This document shows positions 44,846-53,057 of a DNA stretch of 64,000 nt, in pieces (the first letter of the stretch is position 1; every line of letters starts with the position of its first letter). This stretch comes from Pseudomonas putida. Lineage in GTDB: Bacteria; Pseudomonadota; Gammaproteobacteria; Pseudomonadales; Pseudomonadaceae. The stretch covers positions 6,074,340-6,138,339 of the forward strand of contig NZ_CP109603.1 in NCBI RefSeq assembly GCF_025905425.1. The letters are read 5' to 3'. A program made the translations under genes and the position numbers. The notes beneath the pieces were generated by a model, which was not told the DNA's origin, did no database searches, and saw nothing but the letters and a program-made list of their open reading frames with translations.

Positions 44846-45733
44846 TCAGTGCAAATCAGCCTCTGGCACGGTAGGCCGCTGCGCAATCGCCTCCGGCCGC
44901 CACTGCTTGCGGGCTACCGCCAACACTTCAGCCGGCGTTGCCAGCAGCAAGTCGGGATCTGCTTCCTGCCCCAGCGCCCGCAATGCCCGCAACAGCAGCG
45001 GTGTAGCATGCTCCGCCTGCAGGGGCGGCGAGCGGTACGACTTGCCCAGCTTGTGCCCATCCGGCTGCACGATCAGCGGAATATGCAGGTAACGCGGCTG
45101 CGAGAACCCTAGCAGCTCTTGCAGGTACAGCTGGCGCGGTGTGTTGTCGAGCAGGTCGGCACCGCGCACGATATCGGTAACACCCTGCCAGGCATCGTCC
45201 AGCACCACCGCCAGTTGGTACGCATACAGCCCGTCGCGGCGCTGGATGACGAAGTCACCCACCTCGCGGCCCAGGTGCTGTTGGAACTCGCCCTGGACCC
45301 GGTCAGTGAAACGGTAGATCAGCTCCGGCACCCTTAGGCGAATCGCCGCGCCTTCGCGCGCATGCCCGGCGTTGCGGCACAAGCCTGGGTAAATGCCGTT
45401 GTGCCCTTCCAGCTGCTTGCGCGAGCAGGTACAGGCATAGGCCAGGCCCATGTTGAACAGGCGATCGACCACTGCCGCATAGGCGTCATGACGCAGGCTC
45501 TGGAACACCACCTCGCCATCCCATTCCAGCCCGTAGCGTTCCAGGGTCTGCAAGATGGCATCGCGGGCGCCGGGCATTTCCCTGGGCGGGTCGGTATCTT
45601 CCATGCGCAGCAGCCAGCGGCCGTTGACGGCGCGGGCATCGAGCCAGGAGGCGAGGGCGGCGACCAGCGAGCCGAAGTGCAGAAACCCGCTGGGGGTAGG
45701 GGCGAAGCGCCCGATGTAGCTGGAGTCGTTCAT
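44846..45733 (-). CDS. gluQ: Glutamyl-queuosine tRNA(Asp) synthetase
   Basis: 295 residues. It looks like the catalytic half of glutamyl-tRNA synthetase without an anticodon-binding domain, which defines GluQRS. The HIGH-type motif is RFAPTPSGFLHFGSL, the KMSKS-type motif is HKLGKS, and a zinc-site cysteine cluster lies at ACTCSRKQLEGHNGIYPGLCRN. It glutamylates the queuosine base of tRNA-Asp. It lies directly downstream of dksA (63 bp with a terminator), a conserved dksA-gluQ arrangement in which read-through supplies gluQ expression. Confidence 0.96.
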   Translation of the reverse strand: MNDSSYIGRFAPTPSGFLHFGSLVAALASWLDARAVNGRWLLRMEDTDPPREMPGARDAILQTLERYGLEWDGEVVFQSLRHDAYAAVVDRLFNMGLAYACTCSRKQLEGHNGIYPGLCRNAGHAREGAAIRLRVPELIYRFTDRVQGEFQQHLGREVGDFVIQRRDGLYAYQLAVVLDDAWQGVTDIVRGADLLDNTPRQLYLQELLGFSQPRYLHIPLIVQPDGHKLGKSYRSPPLQAEHATPLLLRALRALGQEADPDLLLATPAEVLAVARKQWRPEAIAQRPTVPEADLH

Positions 45734-45756
45734 GGTTGTCGTGCGTCTGAAAATGA

Positions 45757-45781
45757 AACGGGGCGCAAGATGCGCCCCGTT
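45757..45781 (-). terminator. Terminator between dksA and gluQRS
   Basis: AACGGGGCGCA (45757-45767) and TGCGCCCCGTT (45771-45781) form an 11-bp perfect stem with a 3-base loop. On the minus strand it is followed by TTCATTTTC. It separates dksA from gluQRS and is likely leaky, as described for this gene pair in enterobacteria. Confidence 0.8.
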
Positions 45782-45796
45782 CGGATGGGAAAAGGG

Positions 45797-46243
45797 TCAG
45801 CCTTTGCCGACGGTTTTTTCCTTTTTCTCCGCGATTTCCTTGCAGTCGAAGCACAGGTCGGCGGTCGGACGGGCTTCGAGGCGACGCAGGCCGATCTCGA
45901 TGCCGCAGGAGTCGCACCAGCCGTATTCTTCGTCCTGGATCTTCTGCAGGGTCTTGTCGATCTTCTTGATCAGCTTGCGCTCGCGGTCGCGGTTGCGCAG
46001 TTCAAGGGCGAATTCCTCTTCCTGGCTGGCACGGTCGGCCGGGTCAGGGAAGTTGGCCGCTTCGTCCTTCATGTGGGTCACGGTCTGGTCCACGCTCGTC
46101 ATCAACTCAAGCTTCCAGGCACCCAGAAGTTTGGTGAAATGCTTGCGCATGGGCTCCCCCATGTACTCCTCGCCCTTGGTTTCTTTATAGGGCTCTACAC
46201 CGTACATGGACTGACTGGTTTTTTGCTTTTCTACGGTGGACAT
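45797..46243 (-). CDS. dksA: RNA polymerase-binding transcription factor DksA
   Basis: 148 residues. The coiled-coil tip has DPADRA with Asp67 and Asp70, the acidic pair needed for action in the secondary channel of RNA polymerase. The four-cysteine zinc finger is Cys110, Cys113, Cys131 and Cys134 (GWCDSCG...LCFDCKEIAE). DksA potentiates ppGpp control of rRNA and amino-acid promoters. The full set of cysteines marks it as the zinc-containing main DksA, not the zinc-free DksA2. The 210-bp upstream gap separates it from a divergent aminotransferase gene. Confidence 0.98.
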   Translation of the reverse strand: MSTVEKQKTSQSMYGVEPYKETKGEEYMGEPMRKHFTKLLGAWKLELMTSVDQTVTHMKDEAANFPDPADRASQEEEFALELRNRDRERKLIKKIDKTLQKIQDEEYGWCDSCGIEIGLRRLEARPTADLCFDCKEIAEKKEKTVGKG

Positions 46244-46453
46244 GAATAGACCGCCTCTTACTCATCTGATCCAATGCGCAGGATGCTCCATCTCCGGCAC
46301 CCGCCGGCCCTGCGACTGCGAGCCGCCGAACTTACCAGATAGATCGGGGGTGCGCTACCCCGCCCGATCCTGCTAATTGACAGCGGCGCGAGCCACACGT
46401 TCGGTCGCATGCAGAGGTAGAATCTCCAGTTTAGACCCAATTGAGAGAAGGTC

Positions 46454-47626
46454 ATGGCCCACCCATACAGTGCGCGCAGTCGCGCCATCGAACCCTTTCA
46501 CGTTATGGCGTTGCTGGCGCGGGCCAACGAGCTGCAAGCGGCCGGCTTTGATGTGATCCACCTGGAAATCGGCGAGCCGGACTTCACCACGGCGGCGCCT
46601 ATCGTCGAGGCTGGCCAGGCCGCATTGGCCGCAGGCCACACCCGCTATACCGCCGCCCGTGGCCTGCCGGCGCTGCGTGAGGCCATCGCCGGCTTCTATG
46701 GGCAGCGTTACGGGCTCAGTGTCGACCCCGAGCGCATTCTGATCACTCCGGGTGGCTCGGGCGCGCTGTTGCTGGCCAGCAGCCTGTTGGTGGACCCGGG
46801 CAAGCACTGGCTGCTGGCCGACCCTGGCTACCCGTGCAACCGGCACTTCCTGCGCTTGGTAGAAGGTGGCGCGCAACTGGTGCCGGTGGGGCCGGAGGTC
46901 AATTATCAACTGACCGCCGACTTGGTCGAGCGCCACTGGGACAAGGACACGGTCGGTGCCCTGGTCGCCTCGCCGGCCAACCCCACCGGAACGGTGCTGA
47001 ACCGTGACGAGCTGGCCAGCCTGTCGCGTGCCACCCGTGAACGCCACGGCCACCTGGTGGTGGACGAGATCTATCACGGGCTGACCTACGGCATGGACGC
47101 CCCGAGTGTGCTGGAAGTGGACGATGGCGCCTTTGTGCTCAATAGTTTTTCCAAGTATTTCGGCATGACCGGCTGGCGCCTGGGGTGGCTGGTGGCACCA
47201 CCTGGCGCGGTGGCGGACCTGGAAAAACTCGCGCAGAACCTGTACATCAGCGCACCGAGCATGGCCCAGCATGCCGCGCTGGCGTGTTTCCAGCCGCAAA
47301 CCCTGGCGATTCTGGAAGCGCGTCGTGCCGAGTTTGCCCGCCGTCGCGACTACCTGTTGCCTGCCCTGCGCGAATTGGGCTTTGGCATTGCGGTGGAGCC
47401 CCAGGGGGCTTTCTACCTGTATGCCGACATCAGCGCCTTTGGCGGTGATGCCTTCGCGTTCTGCCGGCACTTCCTCGAAACCGAGCACCTGGCATTTACC
47501 CCTGGCCTGGATTTTGGCCGCCATCTGGCCGGGCATCATGTGCGCTTTGCCTACACCCAGAGCCTGCCGCGCCTGGAGCAGGCGGTGCAGCGTATCGCCC
47601 GCGGCTTGCGCAGCTGGCAGGGCTGA
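46454..47626 (+). CDS. PLP-dependent class I/II aminotransferase
   Basis: 390 residues. Fold-type I signatures are [42 protein letters not shown] and the cofactor lysine Lys234 in [16 protein letters not shown]; the distal Arg that binds the substrate carboxylate is in [10 protein letters not shown]. It belongs to the aspartate/alanine-type aminotransferases, but the substrate cannot be determined from sequence alone. GAAGG upstream of the ATG is a plausible ribosome-binding site. sfsA starts 2 bp after its stop, so they form a two-gene unit. Confidence 0.9.
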   Translation: MAHPYSARSRAIEPFHVMALLARANELQAAGFDVIHLEIGEPDFTTAAPIVEAGQAALAAGHTRYTAARGLPALREAIAGFYGQRYGLSVDPERILITPGGSGALLLASSLLVDPGKHWLLADPGYPCNRHFLRLVEGGAQLVPVGPEVNYQLTADLVERHWDKDTVGALVASPANPTGTVLNRDELASLSRATRERHGHLVVDEIYHGLTYGMDAPSVLEVDDGAFVLNSFSKYFGMTGWRLGWLVAPPGAVADLEKLAQNLYISAPSMAQHAALACFQPQTLAILEARRAEFARRRDYLLPALRELGFGIAVEPQGAFYLYADISAFGGDAFAFCRHFLETEHLAFTPGLDFGRHLAGHHVRFAYTQSLPRLEQAVQRIARGLRSWQG

Positions 47627-47628
47627 GG

Positions 47629-48339
47629 GTGTTCTTTCCGCCACTTGAGCAGGGGCGCCTGCTGCGCCGGTACAAACGGTTTCTCGCGGACATCGAACTG
47701 GCCAATGGCGAGCAGTTGACCATTCACTGCCCGAACACCGGGTCCATGCTCAACTGCATGCGCGAAGGCGGGCAGGTGTGGTTCAGCCGCTCCAACGACC
47801 CCAAGCGCAAGCTGCCGGGCACCTGGGAAATCAGCGAAACGCCCCAGGGGCGCCTGGCCTGCGTGAACACCGGGCGCGCCAATGCGCTGGTTGAAGAAGC
47901 GTTGCGTGCAGGGGTCATCAGCGAACTGGCCGGTTTCACTGCGCTCAGGCGTGAAGTGGCCTATGGCGAAGAGGGCAGCCGCATCGATTTTCGCCTGGAG
48001 TTCGACACCGGCCCGGCCTATGTCGAGGTCAAGAGCGTGACCCTGGGCTACCCGGACACTGGCGTCGCCGCCTTCCCCGACGCCGTCACCCAACGCGGCG
48101 CCAAGCACCTGCGCGAACTGGCAACGTTGGCCCGCCAGGGTATTCGAGCGGTGCAGCTGTATTGCGTGAACCTGACCGGGATCGACGCCGTGCGCCCGGC
48201 AGAGGAAATCGACGCGGCCTACGCCCAGGCATTGCGCGTTGCCGCGGCTGATGGGGTGGAGGTGTTGGCCTACGGCACTCAACTGGATGCCGAACGCATC
48301 GTCATCGACCGCCGATTGCCGGTGCTGCTCAACCCTTGA
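47629..48339 (+). CDS. sfsA: SfsA family protein (sugar fermentation stimulation homologue)
   Basis: 236 residues from GTG 47629, two bases after the aminotransferase stop. SfsA signatures are [61 protein letters not shown] and the nuclease-like core IDFRLEF...[10 protein letters not shown], followed by [16 protein letters not shown]. The family has an N-terminal OB-like fold and a C-terminal PD-(D/E)XK-like domain; its molecular role is unsettled (proposed DNA binding or nuclease). The 3' end overlaps the convergent Rieske gene by 11 bp. Confidence 0.95.
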   Translation: MFFPPLEQGRLLRRYKRFLADIELANGEQLTIHCPNTGSMLNCMREGGQVWFSRSNDPKRKLPGTWEISETPQGRLACVNTGRANALVEEALRAGVISELAGFTALRREVAYGEEGSRIDFRLEFDTGPAYVEVKSVTLGYPDTGVAAFPDAVTQRGAKHLRELATLARQGIRAVQLYCVNLTGIDAVRPAEEIDAAYAQALRVAAADGVEVLAYGTQLDAERIVIDRRLPVLLNP

Positions 48340-48646
48340 GCCAGATGCCTTGGCTGTCTTCATGGCAGCCCAGGCTCTGCAGCCCGTCGCCTTCGCAAGG
48401 CCCGGCCACGCATTCGCCACTTTCTATCAGGAACAAGGCGCCATGATGGGCGCAGTGAATCAGGCTGGCGCTGTCATCGAGAAAGGCATCCGCAGCCCAA
48501 TTCAAGGGGATGCCCCGGTGCGGGCAGCGGTTGCGATAAAGGTACACCTGGCCCTGGCGGCGCACGCCGAGCAGGTCGACGCCGTCTACGCTGAAGGCGC
48601 GGCTGTGGCCCTCGGCCAACGCGCTGGAGGTACAAAGGAAGTGCAT
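48329..48646 (-). CDS. Single-domain Rieske [2Fe-2S] protein
   Basis: 105 residues comprising a lone Rieske domain. The two cluster-binding boxes are Cys41-Pro-His43-Arg-Gly and Cys65-Ala-His-His68-Gly (CxH-x21-CxxH). No reductase or oxygenase catalytic domain is attached. Such proteins act as ferredoxins for dioxygenases or as nitrite-reductase-NirD-like subunits; the partner here is unknown. Its 3' end overlaps sfsA by 11 bp in convergent orientation. A Fur box lies 44 bp upstream of its start, shared with the divergent haem operon, so iron control of this protein is possible. Confidence 0.88.
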   Translation of the reverse strand: MHFLCTSSALAEGHSRAFSVDGVDLLGVRRQGQVYLYRNRCPHRGIPLNWAADAFLDDSASLIHCAHHGALFLIESGECVAGPCEGDGLQSLGCHEDSQGIWLKG

Positions 48647-48689
48647 GGCTAGGACGGCTCATGAAACAAGTGATGGCTTGACGCTTCAA

Positions 48690-48704
48690 TGCGAATAATT
48701 ATCA
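48690..48704. promoter_or_regulatory. Fur box upstream of hmuT
   Basis: TGCGAATAATTATCA agrees with the 7-1-7 Fur consensus TGATAAT-N-ATTATCA at 12 of 14 informative positions. It is 92 bp before the hmuT ATG and 44 bp before the Rieske gene start, so it can repress both divergent genes when iron is plentiful. Confidence 0.8.
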
Positions 48705-48795
48705 AATTGCCCGCATTCGATGCGCCCAGCCGTCTATGGTGCGCAGTTACGCCGCCCGCCACAAGGCGCGCGGCCCGCCTTCAGAAGGAAATCCG

Positions 48796-49680
48796 ATGAT
48801 GCGCCGTCCCGCCGCCCTGATCGCCCTGTGCGCAGGCTTAGTGCTTTCCACCCAGGCCCTGGCTGCCGAATTGCCGCAGCGTTGGGTTAGCGCGGGTGGC
48901 GCGCTGAGCGAGTGGGTCACTGCGCTGGGCGGCGAATCGCGTCTGGTCGGTGTCGATACCACCAGCCAGCACCCTGAATCATTGAAGGCGCTGCCGAGCG
49001 TGGGCTATCAGCGCCAGTTGTCCGCCGAAGGCATTCTCAGCCTGCGCCCTGACGTGCTGATAGGCACTGAAGAAATGGGCCCACCACCGGTGCTGGCGCA
49101 GATCCGCAAGGCTGGCGTGCGGGTCGAACTGTTCTCGAGCAGGGCCGAGCTCGATGCGGTGGATGAAAACCTCAAGCATCTGGGGCAATTGCTTGGCGCT
49201 GAGCAACAAGCCACTGAGCTGGCAGCGGACTATCGCCAGCAGCTGGATGCCCTGCAGGCCAAGGTCAAGCAAGCCCAGGCAGGCCAGAAAGCGCCCGGGG
49301 TGTTGCTGCTGGTCGGCCATGCCGGTGCCAAGCCGTTGATCGCAGGCCAAGGCACTGCCGGCGATTGGCTGCTGCGCCAGGCCGGGGCGCGCAACCTGGC
49401 GCAGCATCAGGGCTACAAGAACTTCTCCAACGAGGCGCTGGCAGCGCTGGACCCGGATGTGGTGGTGTTCTCCGACCGTGCGTTGGCCGACGAGCAAGCC
49501 CTGCAGGCGCTGCTCAAGGAGAACCCGGCGCTGGCGGCCTCCCGCGCGGTGCATGAGCAACGCCTGGTGTCGCTCGACCCAACGCTGCTGGTGGGCGGGC
49601 TTGGGCCACGCCTGCCAGCGACCCTGCGCACGCTGGCTGGTGCTTTCTACCCGGCGGCCAAGGTCAGCTTCGCGCAATGA
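48796..49680 (+). CDS. hmuT: Haem ABC transporter, periplasmic haem-binding protein
   Basis: 294 residues from ATG 48796 (or the adjacent ATG), with AAGGAAA upstream. A Sec signal peptide (RRPAALIALCAGLVLSTQALA, cleaved before AELPQ) precedes a class III binding-protein fold joined by one long helix. Typical HmuT/PhuT segments are GESRLVGVDTTSQHPE, LPSVGYQRQLSAEGILSLRPDVLIGTEEMGPPP and LDPTLLVGGLGPRLPATLRTLA; Tyr in VGYQR is a probable haem ligand. It delivers haem to HmuU. A Fur box lies upstream. It overlaps hmuU by ATGA. Confidence 0.93.
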   Translation: MMRRPAALIALCAGLVLSTQALAAELPQRWVSAGGALSEWVTALGGESRLVGVDTTSQHPESLKALPSVGYQRQLSAEGILSLRPDVLIGTEEMGPPPVLAQIRKAGVRVELFSSRAELDAVDENLKHLGQLLGAEQQATELAADYRQQLDALQAKVKQAQAGQKAPGVLLLVGHAGAKPLIAGQGTAGDWLLRQAGARNLAQHQGYKNFSNEALAALDPDVVVFSDRALADEQALQALLKENPALAASRAVHEQRLVSLDPTLLVGGLGPRLPATLRTLAGAFYPAAKVSFAQ

Positions 49681-50714
49681 AGCAGCGCGTACAGCCACGC
49701 ACACTGATCGTCTGCCTGAGCCTGCTGTGCCTGTTGGCGGTGTGGCTGTCCCTGGCCCTGGGCCCAGTCAGCCTGCCGCTGTTCGATACCTTGCGTGCCG
49801 GCCTGCGGTTGCTGGGCCTGCCCGTGGCCGGCGATGGCCTGCAGCAGGCCGAGATGATCCTCGGGCAGATTCGCCTACCGCGCACGCTGCTGGGGCTAGC
49901 GGTCGGTGCGGTGCTGGCGTTGTCGGGTGTGGCCATGCAGGGCCTGTTCCGCAACCCGCTGGCTGACCCTGGGCTGGTGGGCGTCGCCGCCGGAGCCGCA
50001 ATGGGCGCTGCGGTGGCCATTGTGGGCGGCAGCTGGTTTGGCGGAATGCCGGAGGTGCTCGCGCCTTATCTGTTGTCGCTGTGTGCCTTTATCGGGGGGC
50101 TTGGGGTGACCGCACTGGTCTATCGCCTGGGGCGGCGTGACGGCCAGACCAATGTCGCCACGATGTTGCTGGCCGGTGTGGCGATGACAGCACTGGGGGG
50201 CGCGGCGGTGGGCCTGTTCTCCTACCTGGCCGATGATGCCACCTTGCGCACACTGACCTTCTGGAACCTGGGCAGCCTCAACGGCGCCAGCTACGAGCGG
50301 CTGTGGCCGCTGCTGATGGTGGTTGCCGGCGTAGCGCTGTGGTTGCCGCGCCGGGCGCGAGCGCTTAACGCTTTGCTGCTAGGGGAGTCGGAGGCACGGC
50401 ACCTGGGCATCGAGGTGGAGCGGCTCAAGCGCGAACTGGTGTTCTGCACCGCGTTAGGGGTGGGGGCGGCGGTGGCCGCCGCAGGGCTGATCGGTTTTAT
50501 CGGCCTGGTGGTACCGCACCTGGTGCGCCTGCTGGCAGGGCCCGACCACCGCGTGGTGTTGCCCGCCTCGCTGTTGGCCGGGGGCGTTCTGATGCTGTTC
50601 GCCGACCTGGTGGCGCGGCTGGTGCTGGCGCCTGCCGAACTGCCGATCGGCATTGTCACTGCCTTCATCGGGGCGCCGTTTTTCCTGATTTTGCTGATTC
50701 GAGGGCGCAGCTGA
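49677..50714 (+). CDS. hmuU: Haem ABC transporter permease (FecCD family)
   Basis: 345 residues with about 9-10 membrane helices. FecCD/BtuC-family signatures are present: [87 protein letters not shown], and the C-terminal [34 protein letters not shown] with the coupling helix, ending in [18 protein letters not shown]. It overlaps hmuT by four bases and touches hmuV (TGATG), a tightly coupled transporter operon. Confidence 0.96.
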   Translation: MKQRVQPRTLIVCLSLLCLLAVWLSLALGPVSLPLFDTLRAGLRLLGLPVAGDGLQQAEMILGQIRLPRTLLGLAVGAVLALSGVAMQGLFRNPLADPGLVGVAAGAAMGAAVAIVGGSWFGGMPEVLAPYLLSLCAFIGGLGVTALVYRLGRRDGQTNVATMLLAGVAMTALGGAAVGLFSYLADDATLRTLTFWNLGSLNGASYERLWPLLMVVAGVALWLPRRARALNALLLGESEARHLGIEVERLKRELVFCTALGVGAAVAAAGLIGFIGLVVPHLVRLLAGPDHRVVLPASLLAGGVLMLFADLVARLVLAPAELPIGIVTAFIGAPFFLILLIRGRS

Positions 50715-51481
50715 TGTTGCAAGTCGAGGGCCTGCACCTGCGGCGGGGAAGCAACGAGGTTTTGCATGATATCCACCTGCAATTGAACCCAGGGCAGGTA
50801 GTGGGCGTGCTCGGCCCCAATGGGGCGGGCAAGAGCAGCCTGCTGGGGGTGTTGTGTGGCGAATTGGCGCCAGGCCAGGGCCGGGTGACCTTGCAGGGCC
50901 GGCCCTTGGCCGATTGGGCCGGTCAGGCGCGGGCACAGTGCCTGGCGGTGCTGCCGCAGGTGTCCAGCCTGGGCTTTTCGTTCCGGGTCGAGGAAGTGGT
51001 GGGCATGGGGCGGATGCCGCATGGCAGTGGCCAGGTGCGGGACGCCGAGATCGTCGAAGCGGCCTTGCGTGCGGCGGATGCCTGGCACCTGCTGGGGCGC
51101 AGCTACCTGGCGTTGTCGGGCGGTGAGCGGCAGCGGGTGCACCTGGCCCGTGTGCTGGCGCAGCTGTGGCCAGGTGAGCTGGGTACTACGCTGCTGCTTG
51201 ACGAGCCGACCTCGATGCTCGACCCGCTGCATCAGCACACGACCCTGCAAGCGGTACGATGCTTTGCCGACCGAGGCGCTGCGGTGCTGGTGATCCTGCA
51301 TGACCTGAACCTGGCGGCACGCTACTGTGACCGTATCCTGTTGCTCGAACAGGGCCGCTGCCATGCCCTGGCATCCCCCGACGAAGTGCTGACGCCTGGG
51401 GCATTGAAGGCGGTGTTCGGTATCGATGTGCTGGTACAGGCTCATCCGGAGCGGGGCCATCCGCTGATCATCACGCGTTAG
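50714..51481 (+). CDS. hmuV: Haem ABC transporter ATP-binding protein
   Basis: 255 residues with complete ABC ATPase motifs: Walker [11 protein letters not shown]-loop in [15 protein letters not shown], signature [18 protein letters not shown], Walker [13 protein letters not shown] and switch His in [14 protein letters not shown]. It powers haem import through HmuU. The start codon shares its first base with the hmuU stop (TGATG). The ChaN-like lipoprotein gene follows after 12 bp. Confidence 0.97.
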   Translation: MLQVEGLHLRRGSNEVLHDIHLQLNPGQVVGVLGPNGAGKSSLLGVLCGELAPGQGRVTLQGRPLADWAGQARAQCLAVLPQVSSLGFSFRVEEVVGMGRMPHGSGQVRDAEIVEAALRAADAWHLLGRSYLALSGGERQRVHLARVLAQLWPGELGTTLLLDEPTSMLDPLHQHTTLQAVRCFADRGAAVLVILHDLNLAARYCDRILLLEQGRCHALASPDEVLTPGALKAVFGIDVLVQAHPERGHPLIITR

Positions 51482-51493
51482 GAGGGATTACCG

Positions 51494-52381
51494 ATGCGCC
51501 ATCCATTGCTGTCCGGTCTTTCGCTGTGCCTGGTGTTGGCGCTGGGCGGATGCCAGGCCAGCCTGCCGCCGTTGCCTGGCTGGCAGAGTACTGAAGGGCG
51601 CGAGCATGCGCAGTTGGGGCAAATCAAAGACCTGGCCAGCGGGCAGCTCATCAGCCCAGAACAACTGGTCACGCGGCTGGCCGATGCGCCGCGTGTGCTG
51701 GTAGGGGAGAAGCACGACAACCCCGACCACCACGCACTGCAGTTGTGGTTGTTGCAGGCCCTGCAGAGCCGGCGCGTTCAAGGTAGCCTGTTGATGGAGA
51801 TGCTGCAGCCTGAACAGCAGCCGCTGGTCGACAAACTTGAGGCTCAGCCACAGTTGCCCGCGGACTTGCCCAAGGCGTTGGCGTGGGAAGAGGGCTGGGA
51901 CTGGCAGTTGTACGGCCCGCTGGTGACGCAGGCCTTGCAACACGGCATCCCGCTGCTGGCCGCCAACCTTTCACCTGGGCAGATGCGCCACGCCTACCGG
52001 CACCCGGTTCCGTTACCGGGGGCACAGTCCAATGCGCCTAGAGTCAAGGCCGCGTTGCTTGAGCAGGTGCGTGCCGGGCACTGCGGCTTGCTGCCACAAA
52101 GCCAGCTGCCGGCCATGCTTGCCGTTCAGCAGCAGCGCGACAGGCGAATGGCCGAACGGTTGATGAAGGCCCCGCAGCCGGCCTTGCTGCTGGCTGGTGC
52201 GTACCATGTGCGCAAGGATCTGGGGGTGCCGTTGCACCTGGCTGACCTGGGCGCGCAGGGGCGCAGCGCGGTGTTGCTGCTGGCAGAGGTGGGCGAGACG
52301 GTCGAGGCGGGCATGGCTGATTATGTGTGGTACACGGCAGCCATGCCTGAACAGGACTATTGCGCTCAACTGCGCAAGTAA
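51494..52381 (+). CDS. ChaN-family iron-regulated lipoprotein (PhuW-position protein)
   Basis: 295 residues. A lipoprotein signal is present (MRHPLLSGLSLCLVLALGGC, lipidated Cys20). The ChaN/DUF399 domain follows: RVLVGEKHDNPDHHALQLWLLQALQ, GSLLMEMLQPEQQPLVDKL, PLLAANLSPGQMRHAY and PALLLAGAYHVRKDLGVPLHLADLG. In ChaN relatives a Tyr coordinates stacked haem, and AYHVRKD is the likely equivalent here. It sits at the end of the hmuTUV operon, the place held by phuW beside prrF in P. aeruginosa. RBS AGGAGGG is strong. Likely role: outer-membrane or periplasmic haem handling (inferred). Confidence 0.88.
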   Translation: MRHPLLSGLSLCLVLALGGCQASLPPLPGWQSTEGREHAQLGQIKDLASGQLISPEQLVTRLADAPRVLVGEKHDNPDHHALQLWLLQALQSRRVQGSLLMEMLQPEQQPLVDKLEAQPQLPADLPKALAWEEGWDWQLYGPLVTQALQHGIPLLAANLSPGQMRHAYRHPVPLPGAQSNAPRVKAALLEQVRAGHCGLLPQSQLPAMLAVQQQRDRRMAERLMKAPQPALLLAGAYHVRKDLGVPLHLADLGAQGRSAVLLLAEVGETVEAGMADYVWYTAAMPEQDYCAQLRK

Positions 52382-52431
52382 CGTTACGGGTATCGGCGCT
52401 GTCACCCGCGCGCGGTGCAAAACCGCCAGGC

Positions 52432-52545
52432 AAAAAAAGACCCGGCAAAGAGCCGGGTCAATAACCGTGATTAGCCTGATGAGGAGATAATCTGAGAGTC
52501 CGAACCAGGGGCTTTCAGTTTATCCAACCAGTCTCGCGACCAGTT
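52432..52545 (-). ncRNA. prrF: PrrF iron-responsive small RNA
   Basis: The minus strand from about 52545 begins AACTGGTCGCGAGACTGG. It contains the conserved PrrF pairing core (CTGAAAGCCCCTGGTTCGG, then ACTCTCAGATTATCTCC and CTCATCAGGCTAATCACGG), and ends in a terminator GACCCGGC-TCTTT-GCCGGGTC with a run of seven T (52459-52432). Length about 114 nt fits PrrF (about 116 nt). A Fur box covers the promoter. PrrF, with Hfq, represses mRNAs of non-essential iron proteins such as sodB and TCA-cycle enzymes when iron is scarce. Only one copy is present here, not the tandem pair of P. aeruginosa. Confidence 0.95.
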
Positions 52546-52546
52546 G

Positions 52547-52566
52547 TGATAATCATAACGATTCTC
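52547..52566 (-). promoter_or_regulatory. Fur box over the prrF promoter
   Basis: Read on the minus strand, GAGAATCGTTATGATTATCA overlaps the predicted -10 region just upstream of the PrrF 5' end. It matches the GATAAT-based Fur consensus over most positions, with an exact ATTATCA end. Occupancy by Fe-Fur would block prrF transcription. Confidence 0.82.
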
Positions 52567-52593
52567 ATTTCGGAGTCAATCCCCCTCGCACGT

Positions 52594-52872
52594 TTATTTC
52601 GAATTTTTTTGCGAAGGGTTTTTTGCATCCAGTTGTTGATTGAGCGCTTCCTTTCGTTCGATCGGCAAATCATTCCAGTGCATGTCCAACAAAGCGCCTT
52701 CTATGGCATACAACAGCACTTTAGAGGCCCGGAATCCCCGCGTTTTCACGGCCTGGTACGCACCAACCGCACCCAGGCGGCGCAAATCCGACGCACTGTG
52801 GATACCGGCCGCGTGCAACCACTGCGCAGAGGTCTTGCCAAGATTCTTCAGATGCTGCAATTCATCGTTCAT
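52594..52872 (-). CDS. TfoX C-terminal domain protein
   Basis: 92 residues. The single domain matches the TfoX C-terminal fold, a helix-hairpin-helix-like unit: LKNLGKTSAQWLHAAGIHSASDLRRLGAVGAYQAVKTRGFRASKVLLYAIEGALLDMHWNDLP. Standalone TfoX_C proteins occur widely and their function is unknown; full TfoX/Sxy regulates competence genes, but the N-terminal domain is missing here. GAGG stands before the ATG. It lies directly upstream of prrF on the same strand and is iron-unrelated as far as can be seen. Confidence 0.85.
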   Translation of the reverse strand: MNDELQHLKNLGKTSAQWLHAAGIHSASDLRRLGAVGAYQAVKTRGFRASKVLLYAIEGALLDMHWNDLPIERKEALNQQLDAKNPSQKNSK

Positions 52873-53022
52873 CGAGCCTCCTTGCGATGGCTGAACGGGT
52901 CTTGGGGGATAAATCGCGAGCAGGTCAGAGAGGAGTGTAGCGGGGGTTGGAAAATGCGCGGCTTTTTGCCATCTGTGGCGACGAGTAGGCCGGGATACGG
53001 GGCCTTGGGGCTTGTCAGTAGC

Positions 53023-53050
53023 GGCCTCTTCGCGGCTAAACGAAGAGGCC
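53023..53050. terminator. Perfect hairpin (REP-derived) between TfoX-like and kinase genes
   Basis: GGCCTCTTCG (53023-53032) and CGAAGAGGCC (53041-53050) form a 10-bp perfect stem with an 8-base loop CGGCTAAA. The arm equals the outer part of the REP sequences elsewhere in the window with the middle lost. It is 7 bases after the stop of the minus-strand kinase gene and may be its terminator. The rest of 52873-53022 shows no feature. Confidence 0.6.
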
Positions 53051-53057
53051 GGCAGCC

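Noticed and set aside
44431..44886. 151-codon minus-strand frame upstream of cbrA
   Set aside because: It crosses the REP doublet and reads cbrX in another frame; the 58-codon cbrX frame has a ribosome-binding site and membrane helices instead.
52439..52459. GACCCGGC/GCCGGGTC hairpin considered as terminator of the ChaN-like gene
   Set aside because: The T-run is on the minus-strand side (seven A before it on the plus strand), so it is the prrF terminator; the plus strand has no U-tail.
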